Shown: positions 50,620-60,542 of the stretch, piece by piece
Layout: the number at the start of each line of letters is the position of its first letter
Numbering within the stretch: position 1 is the first letter of the stretch
Source of the DNA: an uncultured Shinella sp.
Lineage (GTDB): Bacteria > Pseudomonadota > Alphaproteobacteria > Rhizobiales > Rhizobiaceae
Direction: 5' to 3'
Assembly (NCBI RefSeq): GCF_946479415.1
Contig: NZ_CAMLFY010000011.1
Location: 4,850 to 68,849, forward strand
Length of the DNA: 64,000 bases
Made by a program: the position numbers and the translations under genes
Notes under the pieces: generated by a model
What the model was told of the DNA's origin: nothing
The model's database searches: none
Seen by the model: only the letters and a program-made list of their open reading frames with translations

Positions 50620-50916
50620 ATGGCGAAGAAAAAGAAGAAATGGTCGCAGGATGTGACGGAAAATAGCGACGCGATGGATCTCCGGAAAGGCGTCTTCAAA
50701 CAGCGCAGCCCCAAGAAGATCGCCGCATCGCTCAAGCATTCGGCTGAAGAGAGTGACCGGCGAAAATCGAGCCCTTTCCGCTCTGCCATGTCCATGTTGA
50801 CATTCTATATCAATCGGGCGGGCGACCAGCTTACGGGGAAGCGGCGCGAGACGCTGGAAAAGGCCAAGGACGAATTGCGCAAGGACTTCGGCAAGGCGCC
50901 AAAGAAGAACAAATGA
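50620..50916 (+). CDS. DUF3175 family protein
   Basis: The 98-residue protein starts MAKKKKKWSQDVTENSDAMDL and has the basic, Lys/Arg-rich layout of DUF3175: VFKQRSPKKIAASLKHSAEES and then a helical MSMLTFYINRAGDQL with a basic C terminus. The family has no known function; the high charge suggests nucleic-acid binding. GGAAAA lies near the ATG. It precedes a cupin gene by seven bases. Confidence 0.82.
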   Translation: MAKKKKKWSQDVTENSDAMDLRKGVFKQRSPKKIAASLKHSAEESDRRKSSPFRSAMSMLTFYINRAGDQLTGKRRETLEKAKDELRKDFGKAPKKNK

Positions 50917-50923
50917 GACGGCG

Positions 50924-51442
50924 ATGAAACAACCGGAGACTATTTTCTTCCCAGCCAGCGAATGGGTGCCGAACCACCCGTTTCTGCCGGTCCTTGTCTA
51001 TCGCGCTGTCATCCCGGTGGAAAAGAAAGATCGCGCCACCATCTTCGAACAGTTGTTTCACGATGCGGGATGGCAGGGTCTGTGGCGCAACGGCGTCTTT
51101 TCCTATCAGCACTATCACGTCGGCGCGCATGAGGTGCTTGGCATTGCGGAGGGAAACGCCGAACTACTGATCGGCGGGCCGGGTGGCAAGGCGCTTCAGG
51201 TTCAGGCCGGCGATTGTCTGGTGCTGCCTGCCGGCACTGGTCACAAGCGCAACGCGGCAAGCGATGATTTCCTGGTGGTCGGCGGCTATCCGCCGGGCCA
51301 ATATGCCGATATCGAAACGGCGGCCGCGACACCCGGAGAGCTGAAAGTCATTGCAAACCTGCCTGTCCCGAAGAGTGATCCGCTCTACGGCGCCTCCGGT
51401 CCGCTGGTTTCCATTTGGCGGCAGGCCAGGACCGACGATTAG
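50924..51442 (+). CDS. Cupin-domain protein
   Basis: The 172-residue protein has a single cupin core: YQHYHVGAHEVLGIAEGNAELLIGG (metal-binding HxH then Glu) and a second motif with AGDCLVLPAGTGHKR. It resembles YjlB-like cupins of unknown function. It starts seven bases after the DUF3175 gene, so the two are probably one transcript. No catalytic activity can be assigned. Confidence 0.82.
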   Translation: MKQPETIFFPASEWVPNHPFLPVLVYRAVIPVEKKDRATIFEQLFHDAGWQGLWRNGVFSYQHYHVGAHEVLGIAEGNAELLIGGPGGKALQVQAGDCLVLPAGTGHKRNAASDDFLVVGGYPPGQYADIETAAATPGELKVIANLPVPKSDPLYGASGPLVSIWRQARTDD

Positions 51443-51614
51443 TCGACATCGATCAGAGCGAACCGAGATCGGCACGGTGCCGGCGACGCATCTGTGCCGG
51501 CGCCTCCCTCAGCACGACCGTAAGCGTTGGTCAGATCCTCCATTCAGCAACAATAGGATATCTTCGATAGGGTCGCCATGCTACGAGGCGCATAACAATG
51601 CCGCGAGATACCCG

Positions 51615-52286
51615 ATGCTTCCCTGGATAGAGCTTGATCGTGCAACCATTCCCGGCGATGGCGGTGAGCTTCGCCTGAAGCGGCGCGGCAACGAATTCTC
51701 CATCATGCTCGGCTCCACGGAGCTGATGAACAGCAGGCTGAGCGGTTCGGAAGAGGCGTTGGCTACGCTCAGCTGCGAGCGGATAACAGGCAGGAAGAAC
51801 GCCCGGATGCTCGTCGGTGGCCTCGGCATGGGGTTTACCCTGCGGGCGGCCCTGGGGGCACTGCCTCAAGATGCCTCCGTCGTCGTCGCCGAGCTCGTCC
51901 CCTCCGTCGTCGAATGGGCGCGCGGACCGATGGCCGACCTGCATGCCGGTACGCTCGACGACCCCCGCGTCGATATCCATGTCGGCGATGTCGGTGCCCT
52001 TATCCGATCGAAGACGGCGGCATTCGATGCTATTCTCCTCGATGTCGACAACGGCCCCGATGGGCTGACGCGTGCGTCGAACGACAATCTCTATAGCCAC
52101 AATGGTCTTCGTGCCGCGAAGGCCGCGTTGCGCCCAAACGGCGTGCTTGCCGTCTGGTCGTCCGCGCCGGACAGCACCTTTACGCGCCGACTGCGCGAAG
52201 TGGGCTTTGCAGCCGACGAGGTGCGCGTGCGTGCCAACAGCAAGAATGGCGCCCGCCATGTCATATGGATGGCGACCAAGCGCTAG
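51615..52286 (+). CDS. Spermidine-synthase-like methyltransferase-fold protein
   Basis: The 223-residue protein has a Rossmann-type methyltransferase fold of the spermidine-synthase clan: NARMLVGGLGMGFTLRAAL as the cofactor loop, SVVVAELVPSVVEWARGPM with the acidic second-strand residue, and AILLDVDNGPDGL in place of a catalytic Asp. It is shorter than true spermidine synthases and lacks their N-terminal domain, so polyamine synthesis is not claimed. ATG 51615 begins the conserved part. Confidence 0.72.
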   Translation: MLPWIELDRATIPGDGGELRLKRRGNEFSIMLGSTELMNSRLSGSEEALATLSCERITGRKNARMLVGGLGMGFTLRAALGALPQDASVVVAELVPSVVEWARGPMADLHAGTLDDPRVDIHVGDVGALIRSKTAAFDAILLDVDNGPDGLTRASNDNLYSHNGLRAAKAALRPNGVLAVWSSAPDSTFTRRLREVGFAADEVRVRANSKNGARHVIWMATKR

Positions 52287-52333
52287 CGCCCCGCGCAGAA
52301 ATGGTGGCGGCCAAACCGGAAAGAAGACGTGAA

Positions 52334-52555
52334 ATGGATGAAGAAGCGGAAACGATGACGATTTCGAACCGTAGCGATTTCGCGCAATGGGCCATCGAGC
52401 GCGCCAAGGCAATCGTCGCGGAAGAAGGCGGAAATCTGGCACTTGCCGCCCGCGATGGCGACAACGAGCAGATCGCGGATACGGGCAATGCGCTCGGCCA
52501 GGCCATCGTCAACGCCCTGCTCGAGGTTTTCGACGGATTGGTATCGCCGGAGTAG
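52334..52555 (+). CDS. Small hypothetical protein
   Basis: The frame has 73 codons from ATG 52334. An in-frame upstream ATG at 52265 overlaps the preceding gene, and ATG 52355 is another option. The product is acidic, with a helix (FAQWAIERAKAIVAEEGGN) and a Leu-rich end (LGQAIVNALLEVFDGL). No family was recognised. The codon pattern is consistent with a real gene, but support is modest. Confidence 0.5.
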   Translation: MDEEAETMTISNRSDFAQWAIERAKAIVAEEGGNLALAARDGDNEQIADTGNALGQAIVNALLEVFDGLVSPE

Positions 52556-52597
52556 CGTCGTCAGACGTAAAGCTTCAAGCTCATCGATATTGCGTGT

Positions 52598-53824
52598 TCA
52601 ATGATCCGGGAAAAGGTCCCGCAGTATCGCAACCTTACGATCACCTCGCTCCCGAGTGCCGGAACCACCCGCGCGATTTTTCGGGTCGGCGAGAGTGTCG
52701 CAGCGCGATTTCCGTTGCGCGCCGCCGAACCGTTTGCCGTAGTTCGAGGCGACAGGCCATTGCACCGCCGTGGCGATGCCAGGGATGACATCGAGCGGGA
52801 TGTTTTCGCGATCGAGATGGGCGATTTCATCGTCCACGCGGCCGAAGACCATGGGATCCCCGGATTTCAGCCGAACCACGTGTTTACCGGCCTTGGCAAG
52901 CTTGACCATCATGACGCCGATATCCTCCTGCCGGCAATCTTCACGACCGCCGCGCTTGCCCACCAGCATTCGCTTCGCCTCCCGGCGGGCCAGTTCCAGC
53001 ACATCGGCGGAAACGAGATCGTCAAAGAAAATGACGTCGGCCGCCTGCAAGGCGCGCACGGCCTTCAGTGTCAGCAGTTCCGCATCCCCCGGCCCGGCGC
53101 CGACCAGCGTCACGCGACCGACGGCGGGGGCATCCGCGAGCCTTTCGGCGTCAGCAAGAAGCGCCCCGCCTACGCCCTCCTCCGGCGTATCCAGCGTGGA
53201 AAAGACCCGGTCGGAAAACCGCTCCCAGAAGGCCCGGCGTTGCGCACCGGGCTGGAGGCGCTGGTTGACCGTCTCACGCAGCGACTGCGCCAGCGCCGCC
53301 CATGTCTTCAGGCTGCGCGGCAAAAGCGTCTCGATCTTGCGGCGAATCGTCTGGGCAAGGATCGGCGCGGCGCCGTCGGTCGAGATCGCAACGACAACGG
53401 GCGAACGGTTGACGATCGAGCCGAACTGAAACTCGCAGAACTGCGGCGTGTCGATAACGTTGACCGGCACACCCGCCATACGGGCGGCCGCGAAGAAAAC
53501 CTCCGCATCGTCCTTGCAATCGCCGATCGCAAGCGTGGCGCCGGGAAGATCGGTCGATGCCCATTTTCGACGGTGCGGCGTCAACCGTGCCGACGGGTGA
53601 TCCGGGGTTCGAAGCAGCAAGGCCTCGAAGGCCTCGCTGAATGTTTCCGCATAGATATCAACATGAGCACCGCAGGCGGCCAGCAGCTCCGCCTTCCACA
53701 TCGCGGCATCCGTCCCACCCGCAACGAGGACACGCCTTGCCTGCAGCCCCCAGAAGACGGGCAGCTTCGCGAGCGGTTCCATGCGGGCGGGAAGCTTACT
53801 CTGCGGCTGTGGCAAGACACCCAT
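52598..53824 (-). pseudogene. cysG: Siroheme synthase CysG, C-terminally truncated or decayed
   Basis: The 408-residue frame has the N-terminal precorrin-2 dehydrogenase/ferrochelatase part (RRVLVAGGTDAAMWKAELL) and the SUMT methyltransferase part from about residue 225 (VTLVGAGPGDAELLTLKAV, LKSGDPMVFGR). After VIPGIATA the sequence no longer looks like SUMT. In another frame the DNA reads MACRLELRQTVRRRATE and LRHSRRP, similar to the expected continuation, so a frameshift or several small deletions are likely. The usual C-terminal 70-100 residues are missing. Dehydrogenase activity might survive; methyltransferase activity is doubtful. ATG 53824 overlaps the end of nasA. Siroheme for NirB would then need another CobA/CysG elsewhere. 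Confidence 0.65.
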
Positions 53825-56453
53825 CGACGATCCCCCTGATTTCAGCGCGGCAGGAGCCGCAGTTGGTTCCGGCATTGAGCGCCCTGCCGACGGCCTCGAC
53901 GCTGTGGCAACCGCCGCGCACGGCGGCGACGATCTGGTTGACGCCGACGCCGAAGCAGGAACAGACGGTGGCACCGGGATCAGGCTTGTCCGCGCCCGGC
54001 CGGCCGGCAACGAGCGCGAAGCGCTTGCGCAGGTTGGCGTGTTCGGCGGTGAGCTGCGCGATCGCCCAGTTGCGGGCGACGGCGACGGGTTCGCGCGCCA
54101 GGAAGAAGGCGGCGAGGAGCCGCGGGCCATCGAAGAAGGCGAGCCTGACATCGCCGGTCTGCGCATCCGCATAGCCGAGCGGCTCGACACCCTCGGGGAT
54201 GGCGAAGGTGCGGCGGCACCAATCGGCCAATTGCTCCATCGGCGCGGTGAAAGCCAACTCCAGCCGCCAGCCGCCATCGGCTTTGGCAAGCGCCCAATAG
54301 GCTGCATCCGGTTCGACAGGCTTCATCCGTGACACGGCGAAGCCATAGTGCCGTGCCTTGAACCTATGCGCCGCGACGGCAACGTTCTTGGATGCCGGCT
54401 GGCCGGAAATGCGGTCGGTGATCGCCGGCACGACGGCATCGATGCGGGCCTTTGCGGCAAACTGGTCGTTCCAGTGCATGGGCGCGAAGATGCTGCCGCG
54501 CGCCTGCCGCTCGGTGATCAGCGCGCGCACCACGGCGGTGCCCAGCGGGCTCTCGATCTCGACCAGCCCGGCATTCCCCACACCGATCTCCATGGCATCA
54601 CGCGGATGCAGTTCCGCGAAGGGTTCGGCGATGTGGGACGACAGACGCGCGCTTTTGCCCGTACGGGTCATGGTGTGCCACTGGTCGCGGATGCGGCCGG
54701 TGTTCAGCGTGAAGGGGTAATCGGCATTGGTCCGGTCGCTTTCCACCGGCTCGACGGCGACGAAACGGGCTTTGCCGTCGGCGTGATAGAAGCCGCCATC
54801 GGCGAAGAAGCGTGTGTGGGTGCTCGCCTGCCCCGCCGGCTGCGGCCATTGGAAGGGCTCAAGCGCATCGTAGGCATCGCGCTCTATCTCGGCATGAGCG
54901 CCAATATCGAAATCCCGGCTGCCGCCGTTCTCGAAGGCCGAGAGGGCCGCGTGTTCGGAAAAAATCTTTGCCGGCGCATCATAGTCGAAAGCATCAACAA
55001 AGCCCATGCGGCGGGCCACTTCGGCCAACTGCCACCAGTCGGCCCTGGCCTCCCCCGGTACATTGAGGAAGGGGCGCTGGCGGGAAATCCGGCGTTCCGA
55101 ATTGGTGACGGTGCCACCCTTCTCCCCCCAACCCAGCGACGGAAGCAGGACATGGGCATGTCGGGTGGTATCCGTCTCGTTGAGGATGTCGGAGACGACG
55201 ACGAAAGGACAGGCCTTCAATGCCGCTTCGACGGCACCGGCATCCGGCATGGAGACGACGGGGTTCGTCGCCATGATCCACAGCGCCTTTATGCCCCCGT
55301 CCGCGACGGCCTGAAAGAGATCGACGGCCTTGAGGCCCGGCTTTTCCGCAATGACGGGCGAGGCCCAGAAGCGCTGCACCCGATCGCGGTCCTCCGCGCT
55401 TTCGATGGCCATATGGGCGGCCAGCATGTTGGCGAGACCGCCGACCTCGCGCCCACCCATGGCGTTGGGTTGCCCGGTTAGCGAGAACGGCCCCATGCCC
55501 GGCTTTCCGATCCGGCCGGTGGCGAGGTGGCAGTTGAGGATAGCATTGACCTTGTCGGTGCCGGACGAGGACTGGTTGACGCCCTGGCTGTAGCAGGTGA
55601 CGACCTTCTCGGTCGCCGTGAACAGGCGGTAGAATTCGCGAAGCTGCATGGCCGGAAGCCCCGTCCGCTCCAGCACCTCGGCGAAGGAAACACCGGCAGC
55701 AGCCGCGAAGGCATCCGCAAAACCCGATGTATGCGCCGCCACATAGTTCTGATCGACGGCATTGTTCGAGACGAGATGCGCAAATAGGCCGACGAAGAGC
55801 GCCACATCCGTATCGGGGCGGATCGCGAGATGCAGGTCGGCGATATCGGCCGTCATGGTGCGGCGCGGATCGATGACGACGACCTTCATGCCCGGTCGTC
55901 GCTCTTTGGCCGCGGCAAGGCGCTGGTAGAGCACGGGATGGCACCAGGCGAGGTTGGAACCGGTCAGGATGACGAGATCGGCCAGCTCCAGGTCCTCATA
56001 GGTCCCCGGCACCGTATCCGAACCGAAGGCGCGGCGGTGGCCGGCGACGGAGGAGGACATGCAGAGCCTTGAATTCGTGTCGATATTGGCCGAACCGAAA
56101 AAGCCCTTCATCAGCTTGTTGGCGACATAGTAATCCTCCGTCAGCAGCTGGCCGGAGACATAGAACGCCACGGAATCGGGGCCGTGCTCGGCAATCGCGG
56201 CGGCGAACCTTGCCGCGACGAGGTCGAGCGCGCTGTCCCATGATGCCGGCTCGCCACCGATCTCGGGATGCAGGATGCGACCGTCGAGATCGATCGTCTC
56301 GGCAAGCGCCGAGCCCTTCGAGCAGAGCCGGCCGTAATTCGACGGATGGTCCGGATCACCCTTGACGGAAACGGCGCCGTCTTCCGCGACCGTCGCGATG
56401 ACGCCGCAGCCGACGCCGCAATAGGGGCAGGTTGTCTTGACCGCCTGTTCCAT
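53796..56453 (-). CDS. nasA: Assimilatory nitrate reductase catalytic subunit
   Basis: The 885-residue molybdopterin enzyme has an N-terminal [4Fe-4S] motif (C9, C12, C16 and C44 in TTCPYCGVGCG and GRLCSKG), the NxNxRLCMSS molybdopterin segment (IDTNSRLCMSSSVAGHR), and a central MGP-binding domain. A C-terminal BFD-like [2Fe-2S] domain (TVCSCFGVGVNQI with NCGSCRAEIRGIV) accepts electrons. It reduces nitrate to nitrite in the cytoplasm. ATG 56453 stands two bases after the nirD stop, so the operon order narK-nirB-nirD-nasA-cysG is continuous. Confidence 0.95.
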   Translation of the reverse strand: MEQAVKTTCPYCGVGCGVIATVAEDGAVSVKGDPDHPSNYGRLCSKGSALAETIDLDGRILHPEIGGEPASWDSALDLVAARFAAAIAEHGPDSVAFYVSGQLLTEDYYVANKLMKGFFGSANIDTNSRLCMSSSVAGHRRAFGSDTVPGTYEDLELADLVILTGSNLAWCHPVLYQRLAAAKERRPGMKVVVIDPRRTMTADIADLHLAIRPDTDVALFVGLFAHLVSNNAVDQNYVAAHTSGFADAFAAAAGVSFAEVLERTGLPAMQLREFYRLFTATEKVVTCYSQGVNQSSSGTDKVNAILNCHLATGRIGKPGMGPFSLTGQPNAMGGREVGGLANMLAAHMAIESAEDRDRVQRFWASPVIAEKPGLKAVDLFQAVADGGIKALWIMATNPVVSMPDAGAVEAALKACPFVVVSDILNETDTTRHAHVLLPSLGWGEKGGTVTNSERRISRQRPFLNVPGEARADWWQLAEVARRMGFVDAFDYDAPAKIFSEHAALSAFENGGSRDFDIGAHAEIERDAYDALEPFQWPQPAGQASTHTRFFADGGFYHADGKARFVAVEPVESDRTNADYPFTLNTGRIRDQWHTMTRTGKSARLSSHIAEPFAELHPRDAMEIGVGNAGLVEIESPLGTAVVRALITERQARGSIFAPMHWNDQFAAKARIDAVVPAITDRISGQPASKNVAVAAHRFKARHYGFAVSRMKPVEPDAAYWALAKADGGWRLELAFTAPMEQLADWCRRTFAIPEGVEPLGYADAQTGDVRLAFFDGPRLLAAFFLAREPVAVARNWAIAQLTAEHANLRKRFALVAGRPGADKPDPGATVCSCFGVGVNQIVAAVRGGCHSVEAVGRALNAGTNCGSCRAEIRGIVDGCLATAAE

Positions 56454-56454
56454 C

Positions 56455-56784
56455 CTATTCGGCCGCCACCATGAGGCTTTCGAGCGCGATGAACAGCGCG
56501 CCGCCGTCATTCTTCAGCGCGATGGTCTTCACCGCGCCCTCGTCCGCACCGAGCGCCTTGCCGGTCTCCAGCGAGATCACCCAATTGTGCAGCGGGCAGG
56601 TCACAGCCTTGGCATGAACAATGCCCTGCGAAAGCGGCCCGCCCTTGTGCGGGCAATGGTCCTCGATGGCAAAAACCTCGTTTTCCGCGGTGCGGAACAC
56701 GGCGATCTTGCCCTGCGGGGTCTTTACGCAGCGCGCGCCGCGCAGCGGAATGTCGGCAATGTTTCCGATGGCAAACCAGTTCAT
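56455..56784 (-). CDS. nirD: Nitrite reductase small subunit (Rieske-type)
   Basis: The 109-residue protein begins MNWFAIGNIADIPL and has the NirD-type Rieske fold: CPHKGGPLSQGIV and CPLHNWVISLETG carry the Cys-His and Cys-His pairs of a [2Fe-2S] cluster. It works with NirB in NADH-dependent nitrite reduction. AGGAGG precedes ATG 56784; the frame open to 56943 is an upstream shadow. It lies between nirB and nasA. Confidence 0.95.
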   Translation of the reverse strand: MNWFAIGNIADIPLRGARCVKTPQGKIAVFRTAENEVFAIEDHCPHKGGPLSQGIVHAKAVTCPLHNWVISLETGKALGADEGAVKTIALKNDGGALFIALESLMVAAE

Positions 56785-56794
56785 GTCCGACCTC

Positions 56795-59245
56795 CTATTC
56801 CGCTGCCTGTCCGTAGCCGATGCTCGCCATCGGCCGGAATTCATGTTTGTCCTTGCCGGAGACACGCTCCGACCAGGGATCGACCTGGGCGAATTTCTGG
56901 GAAAAGACGAAGCGGTCGTAATAGGCCTTGCGCCTGTCGGCATCGCCGATGATCTGGCGGCGGATCTCGTCGAGCCCGATACGCTTTGCCCATTTGTAGA
57001 TGCGCTCGAGATACCGCGCCTGCTCGCGATACATCTGCGTCAGCGCCACGATATGCTCCAGCGCCTCGTCCTCGCTCTTCACCAGGCCGAGCACCTCCGT
57101 GCCCTTGATGTCGAGGCCCGCCGCACCTGCAAAATGGATTTCGAAACCACTATCGACGCAGATCACGCCGATATCCTTGCAGGTCGCTTCCGCGCAGTTG
57201 CGCGGACAGCCGGAGACGGCAAGCTTCAGCTTGGCCGGCGTCCACGAGCCCCACATGAATTTTTCGATGCGGATGCCAAGGCCGGTGGAATCCTGCGTGC
57301 CGAAGCGGCACCAGTCGGAACCGACGCAGGTTTTGACGGTGCGCAGCCCTTTCGCATAGGCCTGCCCCGAGATGAAGCCGGCCTTGCCGAGATCGGCCCA
57401 GACGGCGGGAAGGTCCTCCTTCTCGATGCCGAGCAGGTCGATGCGCTGGCCGCCGGTGACCTTCACCAGAGGAATCTCGAACTTGTCGACCACATCGGCG
57501 ATGGCGCGCAGTTCACCGGAATTGGTGACCCCGCCCCACATGCGCGGCACGACGGAATAGGTGCCGTCCTTCTGAATATTGGCATGCACACGCTCGTTGA
57601 TGAAGCGCGACTGGTAATCGTCGGCATAGTCGTCCGGCCAGTCGCAGACGAGGTAATAGTTCAGCGCCGGGCGGCACTTGGCGCAGCCGCAGGAGGTCTT
57701 CCATTCCAACTCCTGCATGACAGCCGGAATGGTCTTCAGCCCCTTCGCCTTGATCAGGCGGCGCACATCGTCATGGCCGAGATCGGTGCAGCCGCACATC
57801 GGCTGCACGGCGGCGGGATTGTAGCTGTCGCCGAGCGTCAGCGTCATCAGCTGTTCGACGAGACCGGTGCAGGAACCGCAGGATGCCGATGCCTTGGTGT
57901 GGGCGCGCACCTCGTCGAGCGCGGTCAGGCCCTTTTCCGTGATAGTCGAGACGATCCTGCCCTTGCAGACGCCGTTGCAGCCGCAGATTTCCGCATCATC
58001 CGGCAAGGCTGCAACGGCCGCCATAGGGTCCAGCGGAGCGCCTCCCTGATAGGCCTGGCCGAAGATCAGCGTCTCGCGCATTTCGGAAATGTCGGTCTGC
58101 TTCTTCTTGAGGTCGTTGAACCAGGCGCCATCGGCGGTTTCGCCGTAGAGCACGGTGCCGATGATCTTGTTACCCTTCAGCACCAGCCGCTTGTAGACGC
58201 CGGCCGAGGCATCGCGCAGCACGATCTCCTCGCGGTCGTCGCCATCGGCGAAATCACCGAGCGAGAAGAGTTCGATACCGGTGACCTTCAGCTTGGTCGG
58301 CGTGTCCGAATGCACGAAGGCGGCTCCCCGCTCGCCGGCCAGATGCGCGGCGGTGACGCGTGCCATCTCATAGAGCGGCGCGACGAGGCCATAGACCATG
58401 CCGCCGACCTCGGCGCATTCGCCGAGCGCCCAGATGCTGCCGTCGGAGGTCTGCATGCCATGATCGACGACGATACCGCGGTTGACGGCAAGCCCCGCTT
58501 CCCTGGCAAGCCCGACGCTCGGGCGGATGCCGACGGCCATGACGACGAGCGTCGCCGGGATGATGCGACCATCCTCCAGCTCGATGCCCTCGACCTTGCC
58601 GCTGCCGACAATTGCCTTGGTATTGGCCTTGCAGAGGATCTTGATGCCGCGCCCTTCCAGCTCCTTCTGCAGCAGATAGCCGGCGGCAGGATCGAGCTGG
58701 CGGTCCATCAGCGTCGGCATGACATGGAGCACGGTGACATCCATGCCGCGTCCGGCAAGACCGGCGGCCGCTTCGAGACCGAGCAGGCCACCGCCGATGA
58801 CGACGGCCTTTTCGCGCGATTGGGCGGCGAGCAGCATGGCCTGCACGTCGTCGAGGTCGCGATAGGTGATGACACCGGGCAGTTCCTTGCCGGGCACCGG
58901 CAGGATGAAGGGCACGGAACCGGTCGCGATGACCAGCTTGTCGTAGCTCTCGGTCACGCCGTGATCGGACGTCACCGTCTTGGCATCGCGATCGATGGCG
59001 ACGATGCGATGGCCCTTGTAGAGCGTGATGCCGTGCTTGATGTACCAGCCGTCGCCGTGGATGATGATCTCTTCATAGTCCTTCTCGCCCGACAGCACCG
59101 GCGAGAGCATGATGCGGTCGTAATTGACGCGCGGCTCGGCGTTGAAAATGGTGACCGCGTATTGGTCCGGTGCCTTTTCGAGGAGGTGCTCCAGCATGCG
59201 CCCGGGCGCCATGCCATTGCCGATGATGACGAGTTTCTCGGTCAT
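56795..59245 (-). CDS. nirB: NADH-dependent nitrite reductase large subunit
   Basis: The 816-residue protein has an FAD/NAD domain (VIIGNGMAPGRMLEHLL, IGGGLLGLEAAAGLAGRG), a BFD [2Fe-2S] domain (ICGCNGVCKGRIV with CGSCTGLVEQ and CGCAKC) and a C-terminal siroheme/[4Fe-4S] domain with CVGSDWC and SGCPRNC as the cluster and siroheme Cys set. It reduces nitrite to ammonium. It follows narK by 15 bases and is followed by nirD 10 bases later. Confidence 0.96.
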   Translation of the reverse strand: MTEKLVIIGNGMAPGRMLEHLLEKAPDQYAVTIFNAEPRVNYDRIMLSPVLSGEKDYEEIIIHGDGWYIKHGITLYKGHRIVAIDRDAKTVTSDHGVTESYDKLVIATGSVPFILPVPGKELPGVITYRDLDDVQAMLLAAQSREKAVVIGGGLLGLEAAAGLAGRGMDVTVLHVMPTLMDRQLDPAAGYLLQKELEGRGIKILCKANTKAIVGSGKVEGIELEDGRIIPATLVVMAVGIRPSVGLAREAGLAVNRGIVVDHGMQTSDGSIWALGECAEVGGMVYGLVAPLYEMARVTAAHLAGERGAAFVHSDTPTKLKVTGIELFSLGDFADGDDREEIVLRDASAGVYKRLVLKGNKIIGTVLYGETADGAWFNDLKKKQTDISEMRETLIFGQAYQGGAPLDPMAAVAALPDDAEICGCNGVCKGRIVSTITEKGLTALDEVRAHTKASASCGSCTGLVEQLMTLTLGDSYNPAAVQPMCGCTDLGHDDVRRLIKAKGLKTIPAVMQELEWKTSCGCAKCRPALNYYLVCDWPDDYADDYQSRFINERVHANIQKDGTYSVVPRMWGGVTNSGELRAIADVVDKFEIPLVKVTGGQRIDLLGIEKEDLPAVWADLGKAGFISGQAYAKGLRTVKTCVGSDWCRFGTQDSTGLGIRIEKFMWGSWTPAKLKLAVSGCPRNCAEATCKDIGVICVDSGFEIHFAGAAGLDIKGTEVLGLVKSEDEALEHIVALTQMYREQARYLERIYKWAKRIGLDEIRRQIIGDADRRKAYYDRFVFSQKFAQVDPWSERVSGKDKHEFRPMASIGYGQAAE

Positions 59246-59260
59246 GGTCTTTCCTTGCGA

Positions 59261-60487
59261 TTATGCTGCGACGGCGGAGACGGAGGGGCGCTCCATCTGG
59301 CGGATGGAGAGGTGCATCCAGGTCAACGAGACGGCGACGACGGCGAAAAGCAGCAGGAAACAGCTCGACCAGAGGCCGGTCGCATCCTTGAGCAGGCCGA
59401 AGGCGATAGGCAGGATGAAGCCGCCGAGCCCGCCGACCATGCCAACGATGCCGCCGACCGGGCCGACGCTGTCGGGATAGTAGGCCGGGATGTGCTTGTA
59501 GACGGCTGCCTTGCCGAGGCTCATGACGAAGCCCAGCACGAAGACCACGACGATGAAGACGGCCGGCGTGATGCCCGACGGCAGCGACAGGACGAGCGTC
59601 GCGACCGCAGAGACCGCGAACATGCAATACATGACGGAGCGCGCGCCCTTGCGGTCCGAAAGCATGCCGCCGAGCGCCCGGAAGACACTGCCGGGAATGG
59701 AGTAAGCGGCAGCGACCATGCCGGCGGTGGCGATGTCGAAACCGTAGACGCCGACGAGATAACGCGGCAGCCAGAGCGCGAGCGCAACGAAGCCGCCAAA
59801 GGCAAAGAAGTAGTAGAGCGAGAAGCGCCAGACCTGGGCCTTCTTCAACGGAGCAAATTCCTGTGTGAGGCTGCGCTTCGGTGCCTTGCCATCCCGGCGG
59901 CTCTTGAAAGCCGGATCGTCGCTCGTCGTGAACCAGAACAGGCAGGCGGTGAAGAACAACGCGGCCGCCCAGATTTCCGCAACCATCTGCCAGCCGGCCG
60001 CGACGAGAACGAAGGGCGCGACGAATTTCGTAAGTGCCGCCCCGACATTGCCCGCCCCGAAGATGCCGAGCACGGTGCCCTGCTTTTCCGCCGGGAAGAA
60101 CGGCGAGATATAAGCCACGCCGACGGCGAAGGACCCGCCGGCAAGCCCGACACCCAGACCGGCCAGCAGCATCTGCGGAAAGGTCGTGGCATGGGACAGC
60201 AGGAGCGTCGAAAGGGCTGCCGCCAGCATGGTCAGCGTATAGACGAGGCGACCGCCGAAGCGCGGCGTCCAGACGCCGAGCAGAATGCGGACCAGCGAGC
60301 CGGTCAGGATCGGCGTACCGACGAGCAGGCCGAACTGGGCTTCCGACAGGCCGAGATCGTCCTTGATGCGGATGCCGATGATCGCAAAGATCGTCCAGAC
60401 GGCGAAACAGATGGTGAAGGCGAAGGTGGACATCCAGAGCGCGACGGCGGGTTCGCGCGGGGATGTGGGCTGCTTGATCTCAGACAT
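59261..60487 (-). CDS. narK: NarK/NasA-type nitrate/nitrite transporter (MFS)
   Basis: The 408-residue protein has 12 hydrophobic segments of the NNP family. Signature stretches include AGLGVGLAGGSFAVGVAYISPFFP and the second repeat with YYPDSVGPVGGIVGMVGGLGG (nitrate signature-like). It takes up nitrate at the cytoplasmic membrane. ATG 60487 begins MSEIKQPTSP; the upstream frame to 60694 runs through the leader and is not translated. It is the first gene after the NasT-type leader and a sigma-54 promoter, so it is probably under both nitrogen and nitrate control. Confidence 0.94.
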   Translation of the reverse strand: MSEIKQPTSPREPAVALWMSTFAFTICFAVWTIFAIIGIRIKDDLGLSEAQFGLLVGTPILTGSLVRILLGVWTPRFGGRLVYTLTMLAAALSTLLLSHATTFPQMLLAGLGVGLAGGSFAVGVAYISPFFPAEKQGTVLGIFGAGNVGAALTKFVAPFVLVAAGWQMVAEIWAAALFFTACLFWFTTSDDPAFKSRRDGKAPKRSLTQEFAPLKKAQVWRFSLYYFFAFGGFVALALWLPRYLVGVYGFDIATAGMVAAAYSIPGSVFRALGGMLSDRKGARSVMYCMFAVSAVATLVLSLPSGITPAVFIVVVFVLGFVMSLGKAAVYKHIPAYYPDSVGPVGGIVGMVGGLGGFILPIAFGLLKDATGLWSSCFLLLFAVVAVSLTWMHLSIRQMERPSVSAVAA

Positions 60488-60542
60488 AGCTTCTCCGAGG
60501 CCCGACAAGGTCGTGCCGCTCCATCTTGGGGGTGAAAAACAA

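Noticed and set aside
51615..52286. Calling the gene spermidine synthase
   Set aside because: The fold is right, but the protein is short, the N-terminal domain is missing and the active-site Asp pattern is not clearly present. Only the superfamily is claimed.
56621..60535. A 1304-codon open frame on the plus strand
   Set aside because: It runs antisense to nirB, nirD and narK, which have strong family motifs. Its His/Asp/Gly/Arg-rich composition is what GC-rich coding DNA gives in an opposite frame.
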